Notes under the pieces: generated by a model
Database searches by the model: none
What the model was told of the DNA's origin: nothing
What the model saw: the letters and a program-made list of their open reading frames with translations, nothing else
DNA from: DASWUD01 sp036401755
GTDB lineage: Bacteria > Pseudomonadota > Gammaproteobacteria > Thiohalomonadales > Thiohalomonadaceae
DNA: 9,381 nucleotides
Assembly: GCA_036401755.1 (NCBI GenBank)
Contig: DASWUD010000111.1
Location: forward strand, 1 to 9,381
Reading direction: 5' to 3'
Made by a program: the position numbers and the translations under genes
Shown: in pieces, positions 1 through 5,250 of the stretch
Numbering within the stretch: the stretch's first letter is position 1
How the letters are laid out: every line of letters begins with the position of its first letter

Positions 1-199
1 TGAGCTGGGACCTTTGCCATTCACGTTGCCGGATGGCGAGCAGCCAGTGGCGACACGTGTATTGAAGGCTTACGAAGATACCCTCGATGCGGTGGTGTCG
101 GCGTGGGTGGGTTGGCTCTATCTACAGGGGAAGGCGGTACCGTTGGGGGATGATCAAGCAGCGGTGTGGTGTCCGGCTTCAGCTTTGTTGTCGAAATAA
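1..199 (+). CDS. DUF429 family protein, C-terminal fragment (5' end outside window)
   Basis: This is the last 65 or so codons of a gene that enters from the left edge; the reading frame is open from base 2 and ends at a TAA. The visible tail contains RVLKAYEDTLDAVVSAWVG, then YLQGKAVPLGDDQAAVWCP, which is the typical ending of DUF429 proteins (a predicted RNase H-like fold of unknown biological role). In that family the ED..DAV.CAWVG block and the closing GD..AAIW.P motif are well conserved. A TTG at position 14 could be read as a start, but the homologous sequence runs through it, so I treat the gene as truncated by the window only. The gene converges on the PLD-like gene, and a hairpin lies between the two. 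Family recognition is from memory of motifs and is fairly firm; function is unknown. Confidence 0.75.
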   Translation, partial: ELGPLPFTLPDGEQPVATRVLKAYEDTLDAVVSAWVGWLYLQGKAVPLGDDQAAVWCPASALLSK

Positions 200-257
200 C
201 TTTTCCGACTAGCGCCGTTTGAGCGGCGACGAGGATAGTGCGAAAAGGGAAAGGCAA

Positions 258-280
258 GGGGTGCCCGTGTAGGGCACCCC
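258..280 (-). terminator. Hairpin between convergent genes, probable terminator
   Basis: A perfect 9-bp stem (GGGGTGCCC / GGGCACCCC) with a 5-nt loop GTGTA lies 10 nt past the stop codon of the - strand PLD-like gene. Read on the - strand, the stem is followed by a T/C-rich stretch (TTGCCTTTCCCTTTT), which suits an intrinsic terminator for that gene. It may also stop the convergent + strand gene, although no T run follows on that side. Confidence 0.6.
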
Positions 281-290
281 TGACAGGAGG

Positions 291-869
291 TTACTTAAAG
301 GGATCAGAATGGTCCCAGTGCTCTTGCCAGTTGGCGCGATAAGGTTTCGCTGCTTCCAGATCGTTCCACACTACCAGCACGTTGTCGGCGTTCTTCTTTG
401 CGGCGGTTTGTGTGTAGCCGAAGTGTCCAATCTCCAGGGTCTGGCGGTCGATGATCATGTAGTTGTTGTGCATGCCGGCGTGCTTGCGGTCGATGTGTAC
501 TTGGATCCCTTCACGCGCAAGAAGTTTGGCGCTCGATTTCGCCTGACTCTTGTCGAGTACCGCCAGGATGTTAACGCCGCGCTTGCGGGCGTCGATGAGG
601 GCAGTGACCACGGCGCCACTGGTGATGGCATCGGCGGCCAGATAGATGCTTTGCTTAGCGGATGCGATCGCCTTGACCGTCAGCTCTTCGGCGCCGCCGA
701 AGGGGTAGAAGCCAGTCTCCATTTTTGCTGCTGGCGCGGCAGCTGGGGCCTCGGCATACGACACCTGACAAACAACGCCCAGGCTACACGCGGCCAGAAT
801 TGCCAGCCATGGGGTGGACCGCGGGGTATCAGCCCGTCGGGCGGGCAATTGGTAGGGTAGGAATCTCAT
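291..869 (-). CDS. Secreted phospholipase D/Nuc-like protein with degenerate HKD active site
   Basis: This 192-residue protein has a signal peptide (hydrophobic segment WLAILAACSLGVVC, likely cleavage after VSYA) and one PLD domain. The order of elements matches the Nuc endonuclease of conjugative plasmids: a GFYPFGGAEELTVKAIASAK start, AVVTALIDARKRGVNILAVLD, the HKD region, and NVLVVWN near the end. Nuc-type enzymes act as dimers, each chain giving one HxK(x)4D motif. Here the motif is H134-N-N-Y-M-I-I-D141, with Asn in place of the catalytic Lys. Six residues later the usual GSFN is GHFG (148-151), and the expected Glu of the N-E-N segment is Asp. The fold is therefore probably kept while catalysis is doubtful. 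I chose the ATG at 869 because GAGG lies 9 nt upstream; an ATG at 887 adds six residues but has no ribosome binding site. No type IV secretion or plasmid genes are visible nearby. Confidence 0.85.
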   Translation of the reverse strand: MRFLPYQLPARRADTPRSTPWLAILAACSLGVVCQVSYAEAPAAAPAAKMETGFYPFGGAEELTVKAIASAKQSIYLAADAITSGAVVTALIDARKRGVNILAVLDKSQAKSSAKLLAREGIQVHIDRKHAGMHNNYMIIDRQTLEIGHFGYTQTAAKKNADNVLVVWNDLEAAKPYRANWQEHWDHSDPFK

Positions 870-1235
870 GATGGTTTGCCTCAACATTGGATAAAGGAAG
901 CACGGATCTCCCGGGCATTTCTTCTGTTTTATTACTCAATTGACTATCTCAGATCACGATTGTGAACTGCAAGTGCGCTACCGCTGCAAATGGAAACTAC
1001 ATCGCTAAAATGTGACCTCTTTCAGAGGTCGGGTATAGGGAGGCAAGGAAATAGCGCTATGTGGCCAACCTGATTTTTGTGCGCTGCACACGGGAGATTA
1101 TTGAAGGTGTACCGCTCGAAAAACGGGACTCCCAAGTGACGTGATCAGCATGATCAAAATTAGAGTCTTTAATGGGCAAGTGAACCACTCCCGACTGCAC
1201 ACACACACGAAAATGTTACGCAGGTGTGTAGTACA
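870..1235. other. Gene-poor region between PLD-like gene and nnrU-like gene
   Basis: These 366 bp hold no convincing reading frame on either strand and are visibly richer in A and T than the flanking genes. They should contain the promoter of the PLD-like gene; on the - strand a weak TTGCAG, 18-nt gap, GATAGT pair is present around 945-974, which I would not call firmly. Other landmarks are a short perfect hairpin at 1014-1030, two TGATCA sites 3 nt apart (1142-1147 and 1151-1156), and a (CA)n run at 1198-1208 near the 3' end of the nnrU-like gene. I see no RNA gene that I can name. Confidence 0.5.
1014..1030. repeat. Short perfect inverted repeat in intergenic region
   Basis: GACCTCT and AGAGGTC form a perfect 7-bp inverted repeat around a 3-nt centre (TTC). 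It lies about 145 bp upstream of the PLD-like gene start and about 200 bp past the end of the nnrU-like gene, so it could be a regulator site or a small hairpin. No T run follows on either strand, which argues against an intrinsic terminator. Confidence 0.35.
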
Positions 1236-1808
1236 TCAGCGCAGCAGCGGTACCCCGATCAACCAGCCGTGCACGCCGAACAAAAAGGCGAGGTAGAGGC
1301 CGAGCCCGGCGGCGATGGCGATGAGGTCGTTAAAGCGTGAGGGTGGCAACTCCTGCAGCGGGCGTTGTGTGCGCTGGGTCATAGAGATGCGATCGGCTAG
1401 GGCCCAGAGGAAAAACGTGCCGAACAGCAGCAGGTCGGGAAGATTGCCGTTGACGAGGAGATGGGCGGCAGACCAGAGCAGGGTGGCAAGCAGCATCGGG
1501 TGTTTGGTGGCGGTGCGGAGGCGGCCCGGGGCATAGGTGGCAATCAGCAAGGGGAAGACGGGGAGCATCAGCAACCAGGCGAGGTGGCGCAGGCCGGCGG
1601 CGGGTGTATAGACGACGGCGGCATCGGCACGGGCGAGGCCATAGCCCCAGATGATGAGGATAAAGCCGGCCAGGGCCACCAGCGAGTAGAGCCCCTGCCA
1701 GCGCTGTTCACCGAGGCGCGCAGCCATGCGGTTGCGCCAGGGTTCGTTGACGATCGAGACCGAGTGCGGGATGAAAAACAGGATGAGGCCGGCAATCAAG
1801 ATGAGCAT
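1236..1808 (-). CDS. NnrU family integral membrane protein
   Basis: This 190-residue protein is almost wholly hydrophobic, with about five to six membrane segments: residues 1-15, 41-57, 75-92, 104-120, 124-138 and 163-187. It matches the NnrU family (PF07298) by the early FFIPHS block, the TKHPMLLATLLWSAAHLLVNG stretch at 101-121 and the LFG..FLWALADR that follows. Family members act around nitric oxide or nitrite metabolism in denitrifiers, and the plant relative Z-ISO is a haem-dependent carotene isomerase. The His residues H15, H75, H103, H116 and H180 could include haem ligands, though this is inference. The start is firm: AAAGGAG lies 5 nt before the ATG. No denitrification or carotenoid gene is visible next to it, so the specific role stays open. 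Gene symbol not assigned because nnrU itself implies the denitrification context. Confidence 0.85.
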   Translation of the reverse strand: MLILIAGLILFFIPHSVSIVNEPWRNRMAARLGEQRWQGLYSLVALAGFILIIWGYGLARADAAVVYTPAAGLRHLAWLLMLPVFPLLIATYAPGRLRTATKHPMLLATLLWSAAHLLVNGNLPDLLLFGTFFLWALADRISMTQRTQRPLQELPPSRFNDLIAIAAGLGLYLAFLFGVHGWLIGVPLLR

Positions 1809-2036
1809 GGGAACTCCTTTTCGATTTGACTGGGTATTACTGTAGCGGATGGGGCGAGGGAATGCTCAGGCAGTGATGCGCGTGGGCTGAATCGAACTCC
1901 TCATTGCCTTTGCCGAGGTGACCTGCGCGGCGTGAGGCTTTGTTGTGGAGCAGATACCAGCAGAACTGGCACCGAGTGCACACAGGCAGAAACAATCGGT
2001 TTAGCACGCATAATGCAGGTCGGTAAGCGTGTTATT

Positions 2037-2072
2037 GATCCCCTCACCCTGTCCCTCTCCCGGGCGGGAGGG
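2037..2072 (+). repeat. REP-like hairpin element, copy A
   Basis: The element reads CCCTC-A-CCCTG-T-CCCTC and then folds back as CCCTCtCCCG with CGGGAGGG (2053-2062 with 2065-2072; one bulged T). The same layout and orientation recur at 2739-2777 (copy B). Intergenic CCCTCTCCCT...GAGAGGG hairpins of this kind are common in gammaproteobacterial genomes as small interspersed repeats. There is no transposase nearby. Confidence 0.6.
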
Positions 2073-2111
2073 TTGTGCACTAACCGCTATCGACTCTCTC
2101 CCTCCGGATCA

Positions 2112-2142
2112 ATACGCAAAGGGCACATGTGCCCTTGCGTAT
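2112..2142 (-). terminator. Long hairpin after yaeQ, probable terminator
   Basis: ATACGCAA pairs with TTGCGTAT and GGGCAC with GTGCCC, giving a 14-bp stem around AT with only one bulged A (2120). The structure starts 6 nt beyond the yaeQ stop codon (TAA at 2151-2149), the usual place for a terminator or an RNA-stabilising 3' hairpin. On the - strand only TTGATCC follows, with no long T run, so termination efficiency is uncertain; it could also serve as a bidirectional structure. Confidence 0.5.
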
Positions 2143-2148
2143 AGAGGG

Positions 2149-2700
2149 TTAGCGCCCCGCCATTTTTTTCCACACCACCGGTTCCACCTCGACACTCCTC
2201 TCGCCATCACCCAGCCAGACGGTGCCCTCCTGCACGGTGCACTGCAGGCGCATGGTGCGTTGTGCCAATTGCGCGAGTTGCTCGCTGCTGTCGCCGGGGA
2301 TGTGATAGACGATGAGATTATCGAAGCGCGCCAGCTTGCTTTGATTCTGGCTCCACCATACTTCGCTGCCGCGCCCGCCGTAGTGGTAGACGATCACCTG
2401 CCGGGCACGGTTGCACGCCTTGCGCAGGCGCGGCTCATCCGGCGCACCCACTTCGATCCAAAGTTCGATGGTGTCGGTGAGATCCTTCTGCCATATATCG
2501 GGTTCGTCGTCACTGCTCAATCCTTTGGTGAAGGCGAGGGTGTCGCTGGCGTGAAGGGCAAAGGCGAGCAGCCGCACCATCATCCGTTCGTCGGTCTCGG
2601 AGGGGTGGCGGGCGAGGGTCAACGAGTGATCGCCGTAGTAGTTGCGATCCATATCGGCGATCTGCAGCTCGGCCTTGAAGATGGTTGCCTTGAGTGCCAT
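2149..2700 (-). CDS. yaeQ: YaeQ family protein
   Basis: The 183-residue product aligns by eye along its whole length with E. coli YaeQ: MALKATIFKAELQIADMDR at the start, LTLARHPSETDERMMVRLLA at 28-47, DDEPDIW, LWIEVGAPDE at 80-89, then WWSQNQSK and RTMRLQCTVQ.G..WL. YaeQ proteins have a PD-(D/E)XK nuclease-like fold; the E-L-W-I-E strand (79-83) fits that core, but no enzymatic activity is firmly established. An early report linked E. coli yaeQ to suppression of loss of the elongation factor RfaH. I placed the start at the ATG of MALKAT, preceded by GGAG with a 4-nt gap; an upstream in-frame start at 2733 would add 11 unlike residues. It lies downstream of arfB on the same strand, 76 bp away, with a REP-like hairpin in the gap. 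Confidence 0.93.
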   Translation of the reverse strand: MALKATIFKAELQIADMDRNYYGDHSLTLARHPSETDERMMVRLLAFALHASDTLAFTKGLSSDDEPDIWQKDLTDTIELWIEVGAPDEPRLRKACNRARQVIVYHYGGRGSEVWWSQNQSKLARFDNLIVYHIPGDSSEQLAQLAQRTMRLQCTVQEGTVWLGDGERSVEVEPVVWKKMAGR

Positions 2701-2738
2701 GGGACTCCGTGAAATTGGTTGTAAAGGGGACATTTTGA

Positions 2739-2777
2739 ATCCCCTCTCCCTGACCCTCCCCCTGAGGGGGAGGGGAT
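2739..2777 (+). repeat. REP-like hairpin element, copy B
   Basis: The core arms CCCTCCCCCT and AGGGGGAGGG (2754-2763 with 2765-2774) form a very GC-rich hairpin directly at the arfB stop codon. The preceding ATCCCCTCTCCC (2739-2750) can compete for the same right arm (11 of 12 pairs), so two folds are possible. The CCCTC-x-CCCTG-x-CCCTC layout is shared with copy A. Besides being a repeat it may attenuate or terminate arfB transcription before yaeQ, or protect the upstream RNA. Confidence 0.6.
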
Positions 2778-3199
2778 CATGTATCGCACCGACCCACCTT
2801 GCCGCGCAACCGCTTGGTTTCGCCGTGGCGTGATTTGCTCTCCATGCGCTTGCGTTGCGAGCTGCGCGTCGGCTTGGTCGCGCGGCGTTTCTTTTCCACC
2901 TTGACGGCGTCGAGGATCAGCGCCTTGAGGCGCTCCAGCGCGTCGGCGTGGTTCTGCTCCAGGCTGCGGTACTGCTGCGCCTTGATGACGATCACGCCGT
3001 CGTTGCTCAGACGCTGGTCGCTCAGCGCCAGCAGCCGCTCCTTGTAGAACTCCGGCAGCGAAGAGGCGCGGACGTCAAAGCGCAGGTGGACAGCATTCGA
3101 TACCTTGTTGACGTTCTGGCCGCCCGCCCCCTGGGCGCGGATCGCCGAGAACTCCAGCTCACTGTCGGGAATGGCGACCTGCCGGGAGAGTTGCAACAT
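2777..3199 (-). CDS. arfB: Alternative ribosome-rescue factor ArfB (peptidyl-tRNA hydrolase)
   Basis: This 140-residue protein rescues ribosomes stalled on mRNAs without a stop codon by hydrolysing peptidyl-tRNA. The release-factor catalytic motif is AQGAGGQNVNK, with G26-G27-Q28, inside a stretch close to E. coli ArfB (YaeJ): VAIPD.ELE..AIRAQGAGGQ and HLRFDVRASSLPE.YKERLLA. From about residue 103 there is the basic tail (KKRRATKPTRSSQRKRMESKSR...) that in ArfB enters the empty mRNA channel and senses the absence of mRNA. The length equals the E. coli protein. No ribosome binding site is seen before the ATG; the leader is C-rich (CCGCCTCCCCCTCC), but the alignment fixes the start. The last residues GRCDT differ from the usual ending, and the stop codon abuts repeat copy B. 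arfB is followed by yaeQ; in E. coli the two are also neighbours but in the order yaeQ then arfB. Confidence 0.95.
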   Translation of the reverse strand: MLQLSRQVAIPDSELEFSAIRAQGAGGQNVNKVSNAVHLRFDVRASSLPEFYKERLLALSDQRLSNDGVIVIKAQQYRSLEQNHADALERLKALILDAVKVEKKRRATKPTRSSQRKRMESKSRHGETKRLRGKVGRCDT

Positions 3200-3247
3200 G
3201 GAGGGGGAGGCGGTGGTGAATGTCGCGCCATTCTAGCATCGATGCGG

Positions 3248-3274
3248 TTGTCGAGGCTCGGATGGCTCTATACT
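3248..3274 (+). promoter_or_regulatory. Candidate promoter of the exporter operon
   Basis: TTGTCG (3248-3253) and TATACT (3269-3274) resemble sigma-70 -35 and -10 boxes, but the 15-nt spacing is short. Transcription would begin near 3281, downstream of the ATG at 3276, which supports the later ATG at 3336 as the start of the adaptor gene. A palindrome overlaps the -10 box. The call rests on pattern matching only. Confidence 0.4.
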
Positions 3275-3290
3275 CATGCAAGCCATGAGT
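3272..3290. promoter_or_regulatory. Palindrome overlapping -10 box, candidate operator
   Basis: ACTCATG and CATGAGT are perfect 7-bp arms around a 5-nt centre (CAAGC). The site covers the end of the candidate -10 box and the presumed transcription start of the exporter operon, a classic position for a repressor such as TetR or MarR types that control drug exporters. It could also act on arfB, whose start is 73 bp away on the other strand. No regulator gene lies in the window. Confidence 0.4.
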
Positions 3291-3335
3291 GTGCAGAAAA
3301 ATCATGACCTCCCATCCACATTTCCAGGTAACAAA

Positions 3336-4307
3336 ATGATCTGTCGGAGAGACCCCTTGCGCCGCCTGTCGGCAGCGCTGATACCCCTGCTGTTGCTGGG
3401 CTGCTCTGCCGCCACAGACAACACCCTGCCCGGCACCCTGGAGTGGGATCGGGTCGCGGTGCTGGCCGAGGCCTCCAGGGAAGTCACCGAACTGCTCGTC
3501 CAGGAGGGGGCGCAGGTGCAGGCCGGGCAACTGCTGATGCGTCTCGACTCCCGCGAGGCCGATGCGCAGCTGGCGCAGGCCGAGGGTGAAGCGGCACGTC
3601 TGGCGGCGCTGCTCGAAGAGCTGCGCCGTGGCACGCGTCGCGAGACGATCGCGGCGCAGCGCGCCGAGCTGGCGCGCGCCCAGAGCGATGCGGTGAATCT
3701 GCAACGCACCCGCGATCGCGCCGCGGAGCTGCGCCAACAGGGGTTGAACACTCCGGCCGAACTGGAGAGTGCCGAGACCGCGCTGCAGATGGCGCAGGCC
3801 AATGTGCGCGCCCTGCAGGCCCGGCTCGATGAGCTGCGCCATGGCCCGCGCGCCGAGGAGCTTGCCCAGGCAGAGGCGGCGCTGGAGAGTGCGCGCGCCA
3901 ATGCATCGCTGTTGAAACTGCGCCGCGAACGGCTCGATGTGAAGGCGCCGCGCGCCGGGCGTGTCGATGCCCTGCCGTTTCGTCTTGGCGATCAGCCGCC
4001 ACAGGGGGCGGCGCTGGTGAGCCTGCTGGTGGGCGAGGCCCCGTATGCGCGCGTCTATGTGCCGGAGCGGCTGCGTGCCGCGGTGGCGCCGGGCGATCAC
4101 TATCGGGTCCATGTGGATGGCGTCGAGCAGCCGTTCGATGCGGTGGTGCGCAGTGTGCGCAGCGAATCGAGCTTCACCCCCTACTACGCCTTGACCGGTG
4201 ACGATGCCAGCCGCCTGGTCTATCGCGCGGAACTGCTGCTCGGTGCGTCGGCGCGCACGCTCCCGGCCGGTATTCCCTGCCATGCCGAGCGCACCGCCCA
4301 TGAGTGA
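3336..4307 (+). CDS. HlyD-family periplasmic adaptor lipoprotein of an ABC exporter
   Basis: The 323-residue protein begins with a lipoprotein signal: RR-rich start, hydrophobic LIPLLLLGC, Cys23 as the lipidated residue. Then come the lipoyl half EASREVTELLVQEGAQVQAGQLLMRLD (46-71), a long alpha-helical hairpin (about 72-200), the second lipoyl half VKAPRAGRVDALPFRLGD (202-219) and a beta-barrel domain. Within the hairpin, LRRGTRRETIAAQRAEL and LRHGPRAEELAQAEAAL are the paired LR.G.R.EE repeats seen in YbhG/YhiI-type adaptors. It would link the inner-membrane ABC transporter to a TolC-like channel. I chose the ATG at 3336 because AGG precedes it by 7 nt and the signal peptide starts properly; ATGs at 3276 and 3285 add 20 or 17 residues and lie in the presumed promoter. 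The residue after Cys is Ser, not Asp. The stop overlaps the ATPase start by 8 nt. Confidence 0.88.
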   Translation: MICRRDPLRRLSAALIPLLLLGCSAATDNTLPGTLEWDRVAVLAEASREVTELLVQEGAQVQAGQLLMRLDSREADAQLAQAEGEAARLAALLEELRRGTRRETIAAQRAELARAQSDAVNLQRTRDRAAELRQQGLNTPAELESAETALQMAQANVRALQARLDELRHGPRAEELAQAEAALESARANASLLKLRRERLDVKAPRAGRVDALPFRLGDQPPQGAALVSLLVGEAPYARVYVPERLRAAVAPGDHYRVHVDGVEQPFDAVVRSVRSESSFTPYYALTGDDASRLVYRAELLLGASARTLPAGIPCHAERTAHE

Positions 4308-5250
4308 TGGCGCACCAGAGCCGGTGATCCGCGCCCGCGGCCTCACCCGCCGTTTCGGCAAGGTGGTAGCGGTGGACCAGCTCGATCTCGATGTGCAGCG
4401 GGGCGAGGTCTACGGTTTTCTCGGCCCCAACGGCTCGGGCAAGTCGACCACCATCCGCATGCTGTGCGGTCTGCTGCTGCCCACTGCCGGTGAGATCCGC
4501 GTACTGGGGATGGAGATCCCGCGCCAGGCCGAGGCGTTGAAATATACGGTCGGTTACATGACGCAGAAGTTCGCCCTCTACGATGATCTGAGCGTCGCCG
4601 AGAATCTCGATTTTGTCGCCAGCATCTTCGATCTCTCCCGCAGCGCGGCACAGCGACGCATCGCGGAGCTGGTGGAGCTCTACCAACTCGGCGAATTGCG
4701 CAGGCAGATGGCCGGCACGCTCAGCGGCGGTGAACGGCAGCGGCTGGCACTCGCCGCTGCGGTGTTGCACCAACCGCTGCTACTGTTTCTCGATGAACCG
4801 ACCAGCGCCGTCGATCCGCAGTCGCGGCGCGATTTTTGGGACTCGCTGTTCGCCCTCGCGGATGCCGGCACCACACTGCTGGTCTCCACCCACTACATGG
4901 ACGAAGCAGAACGCTGTCACCGCCTCGCCATCCTCGACCACGGACGGCTGGTGGCGAACGGCTCGCCCCGCGCGCTGATGGAGAGTCTGCCCGGCGCGAC
5001 CTTCCTCATCGAGAGCGACACGCCGCGTGCGGTGCAGCAGCTGGTGAACCAGCTGCCCGCGGTGGTGGCGAGCGCGCAGATCGGAGCCTCACTGCGGGTG
5101 CTGGCCCGTGATGGCACCGATGCCGCGCAACTGGAGCACCCGCTGCTGGCGGCAGGTCTCAATGCTCGGGTGATTACCACCGCGGCCAACCTTGAAGATG
5201 TCTTCGTTGCCGCGACCCGGCGCCGTCAGCGCGAGGGGCTGGGCGAGTGA
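4300..5250 (+). CDS. ABC exporter ATP-binding protein (YhiH/YbhF/DrrA type)
   Basis: The 316-residue protein is a single complete nucleotide-binding domain that powers the exporter from the cytoplasm. Visible motifs: Walker A GPNGSGKST (42-50), Q-loop at Q89 in YMTQKFALY, signature LSGGERQRL (141-149), Walker B LLLFLDEP (160-167) with catalytic Glu166, D-loop SAVD (169-172), and switch His198 in STHYMDEA. The C-terminal extension ends in AANLEDVFVAATRR, typical of ABC-2 partner ATPases. RbbA of E. coli fuses two such domains plus a permease; here there is one domain and a separate permease, so the working complex is probably a homodimer. The start was placed at ATG 4300, which overlaps the adaptor stop (ATGAGTGA); an ATG at 4282 adds six residues and cannot be excluded. 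The stop overlaps the permease start in GTGA. Confidence 0.93.
   Translation: MSDGAPEPVIRARGLTRRFGKVVAVDQLDLDVQRGEVYGFLGPNGSGKSTTIRMLCGLLLPTAGEIRVLGMEIPRQAEALKYTVGYMTQKFALYDDLSVAENLDFVASIFDLSRSAAQRRIAELVELYQLGELRRQMAGTLSGGERQRLALAAAVLHQPLLLFLDEPTSAVDPQSRRDFWDSLFALADAGTTLLVSTHYMDEAERCHRLAILDHGRLVANGSPRALMESLPGATFLIESDTPRAVQQLVNQLPAVVASAQIGASLRVLARDGTDAAQLEHPLLAAGLNARVITTAANLEDVFVAATRRRQREGLGE

Larger units (their letters stand above)
1809..2148. other. Gene-poor region between nnrU-like gene and yaeQ
   Basis: No reading frame here looks like a protein gene. The right part holds a REP-like hairpin element (about 2037-2072) and a long near-perfect hairpin just past the yaeQ stop (2112-2142). 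The left part, next to the nnrU-like gene, should carry that gene's - strand promoter; TACAGT or GTAATA around 1837-1845 on the - strand could serve as a -10 box but no good -35 accompanies them. The stretch 1860-2030 shows nothing I recognise. Confidence 0.5.

Noticed and set aside
309..860. 183-codon + strand open frame across the PLD-like gene
   Set aside because: Antisense to a protein with a signal peptide and PLD landmarks; its own translation shows no family.
1198..1229. (CA)n run and GTGTGT downstream of the nnrU-like gene as a terminator stem
   Set aside because: The possible stem is 6 bp of simple repeat with a long loop and no T run; too weak to call.
1870..1900. TTCGATTC on the - strand followed by AGCCCACGCGCA, resembling the T-loop and 3' end of a tRNA
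   Set aside because: The bases flanking the loop do not pair as a T-stem, and no anticodon arm or acceptor partner can be found. It could be chance or an old remnant.
2029..2712. 227-codon + strand open frame across yaeQ
   Set aside because: It begins in the REP-like element and runs antisense to yaeQ, which aligns end to end with a known family.
3159..4361. 400-codon open frame on the - strand across the adaptor gene
   Set aside because: It mirrors a GC-rich coding sequence, is rich in Arg/Gln/Gly without any domain, and overlaps arfB and the well-recognised adaptor. It is an antisense shadow.
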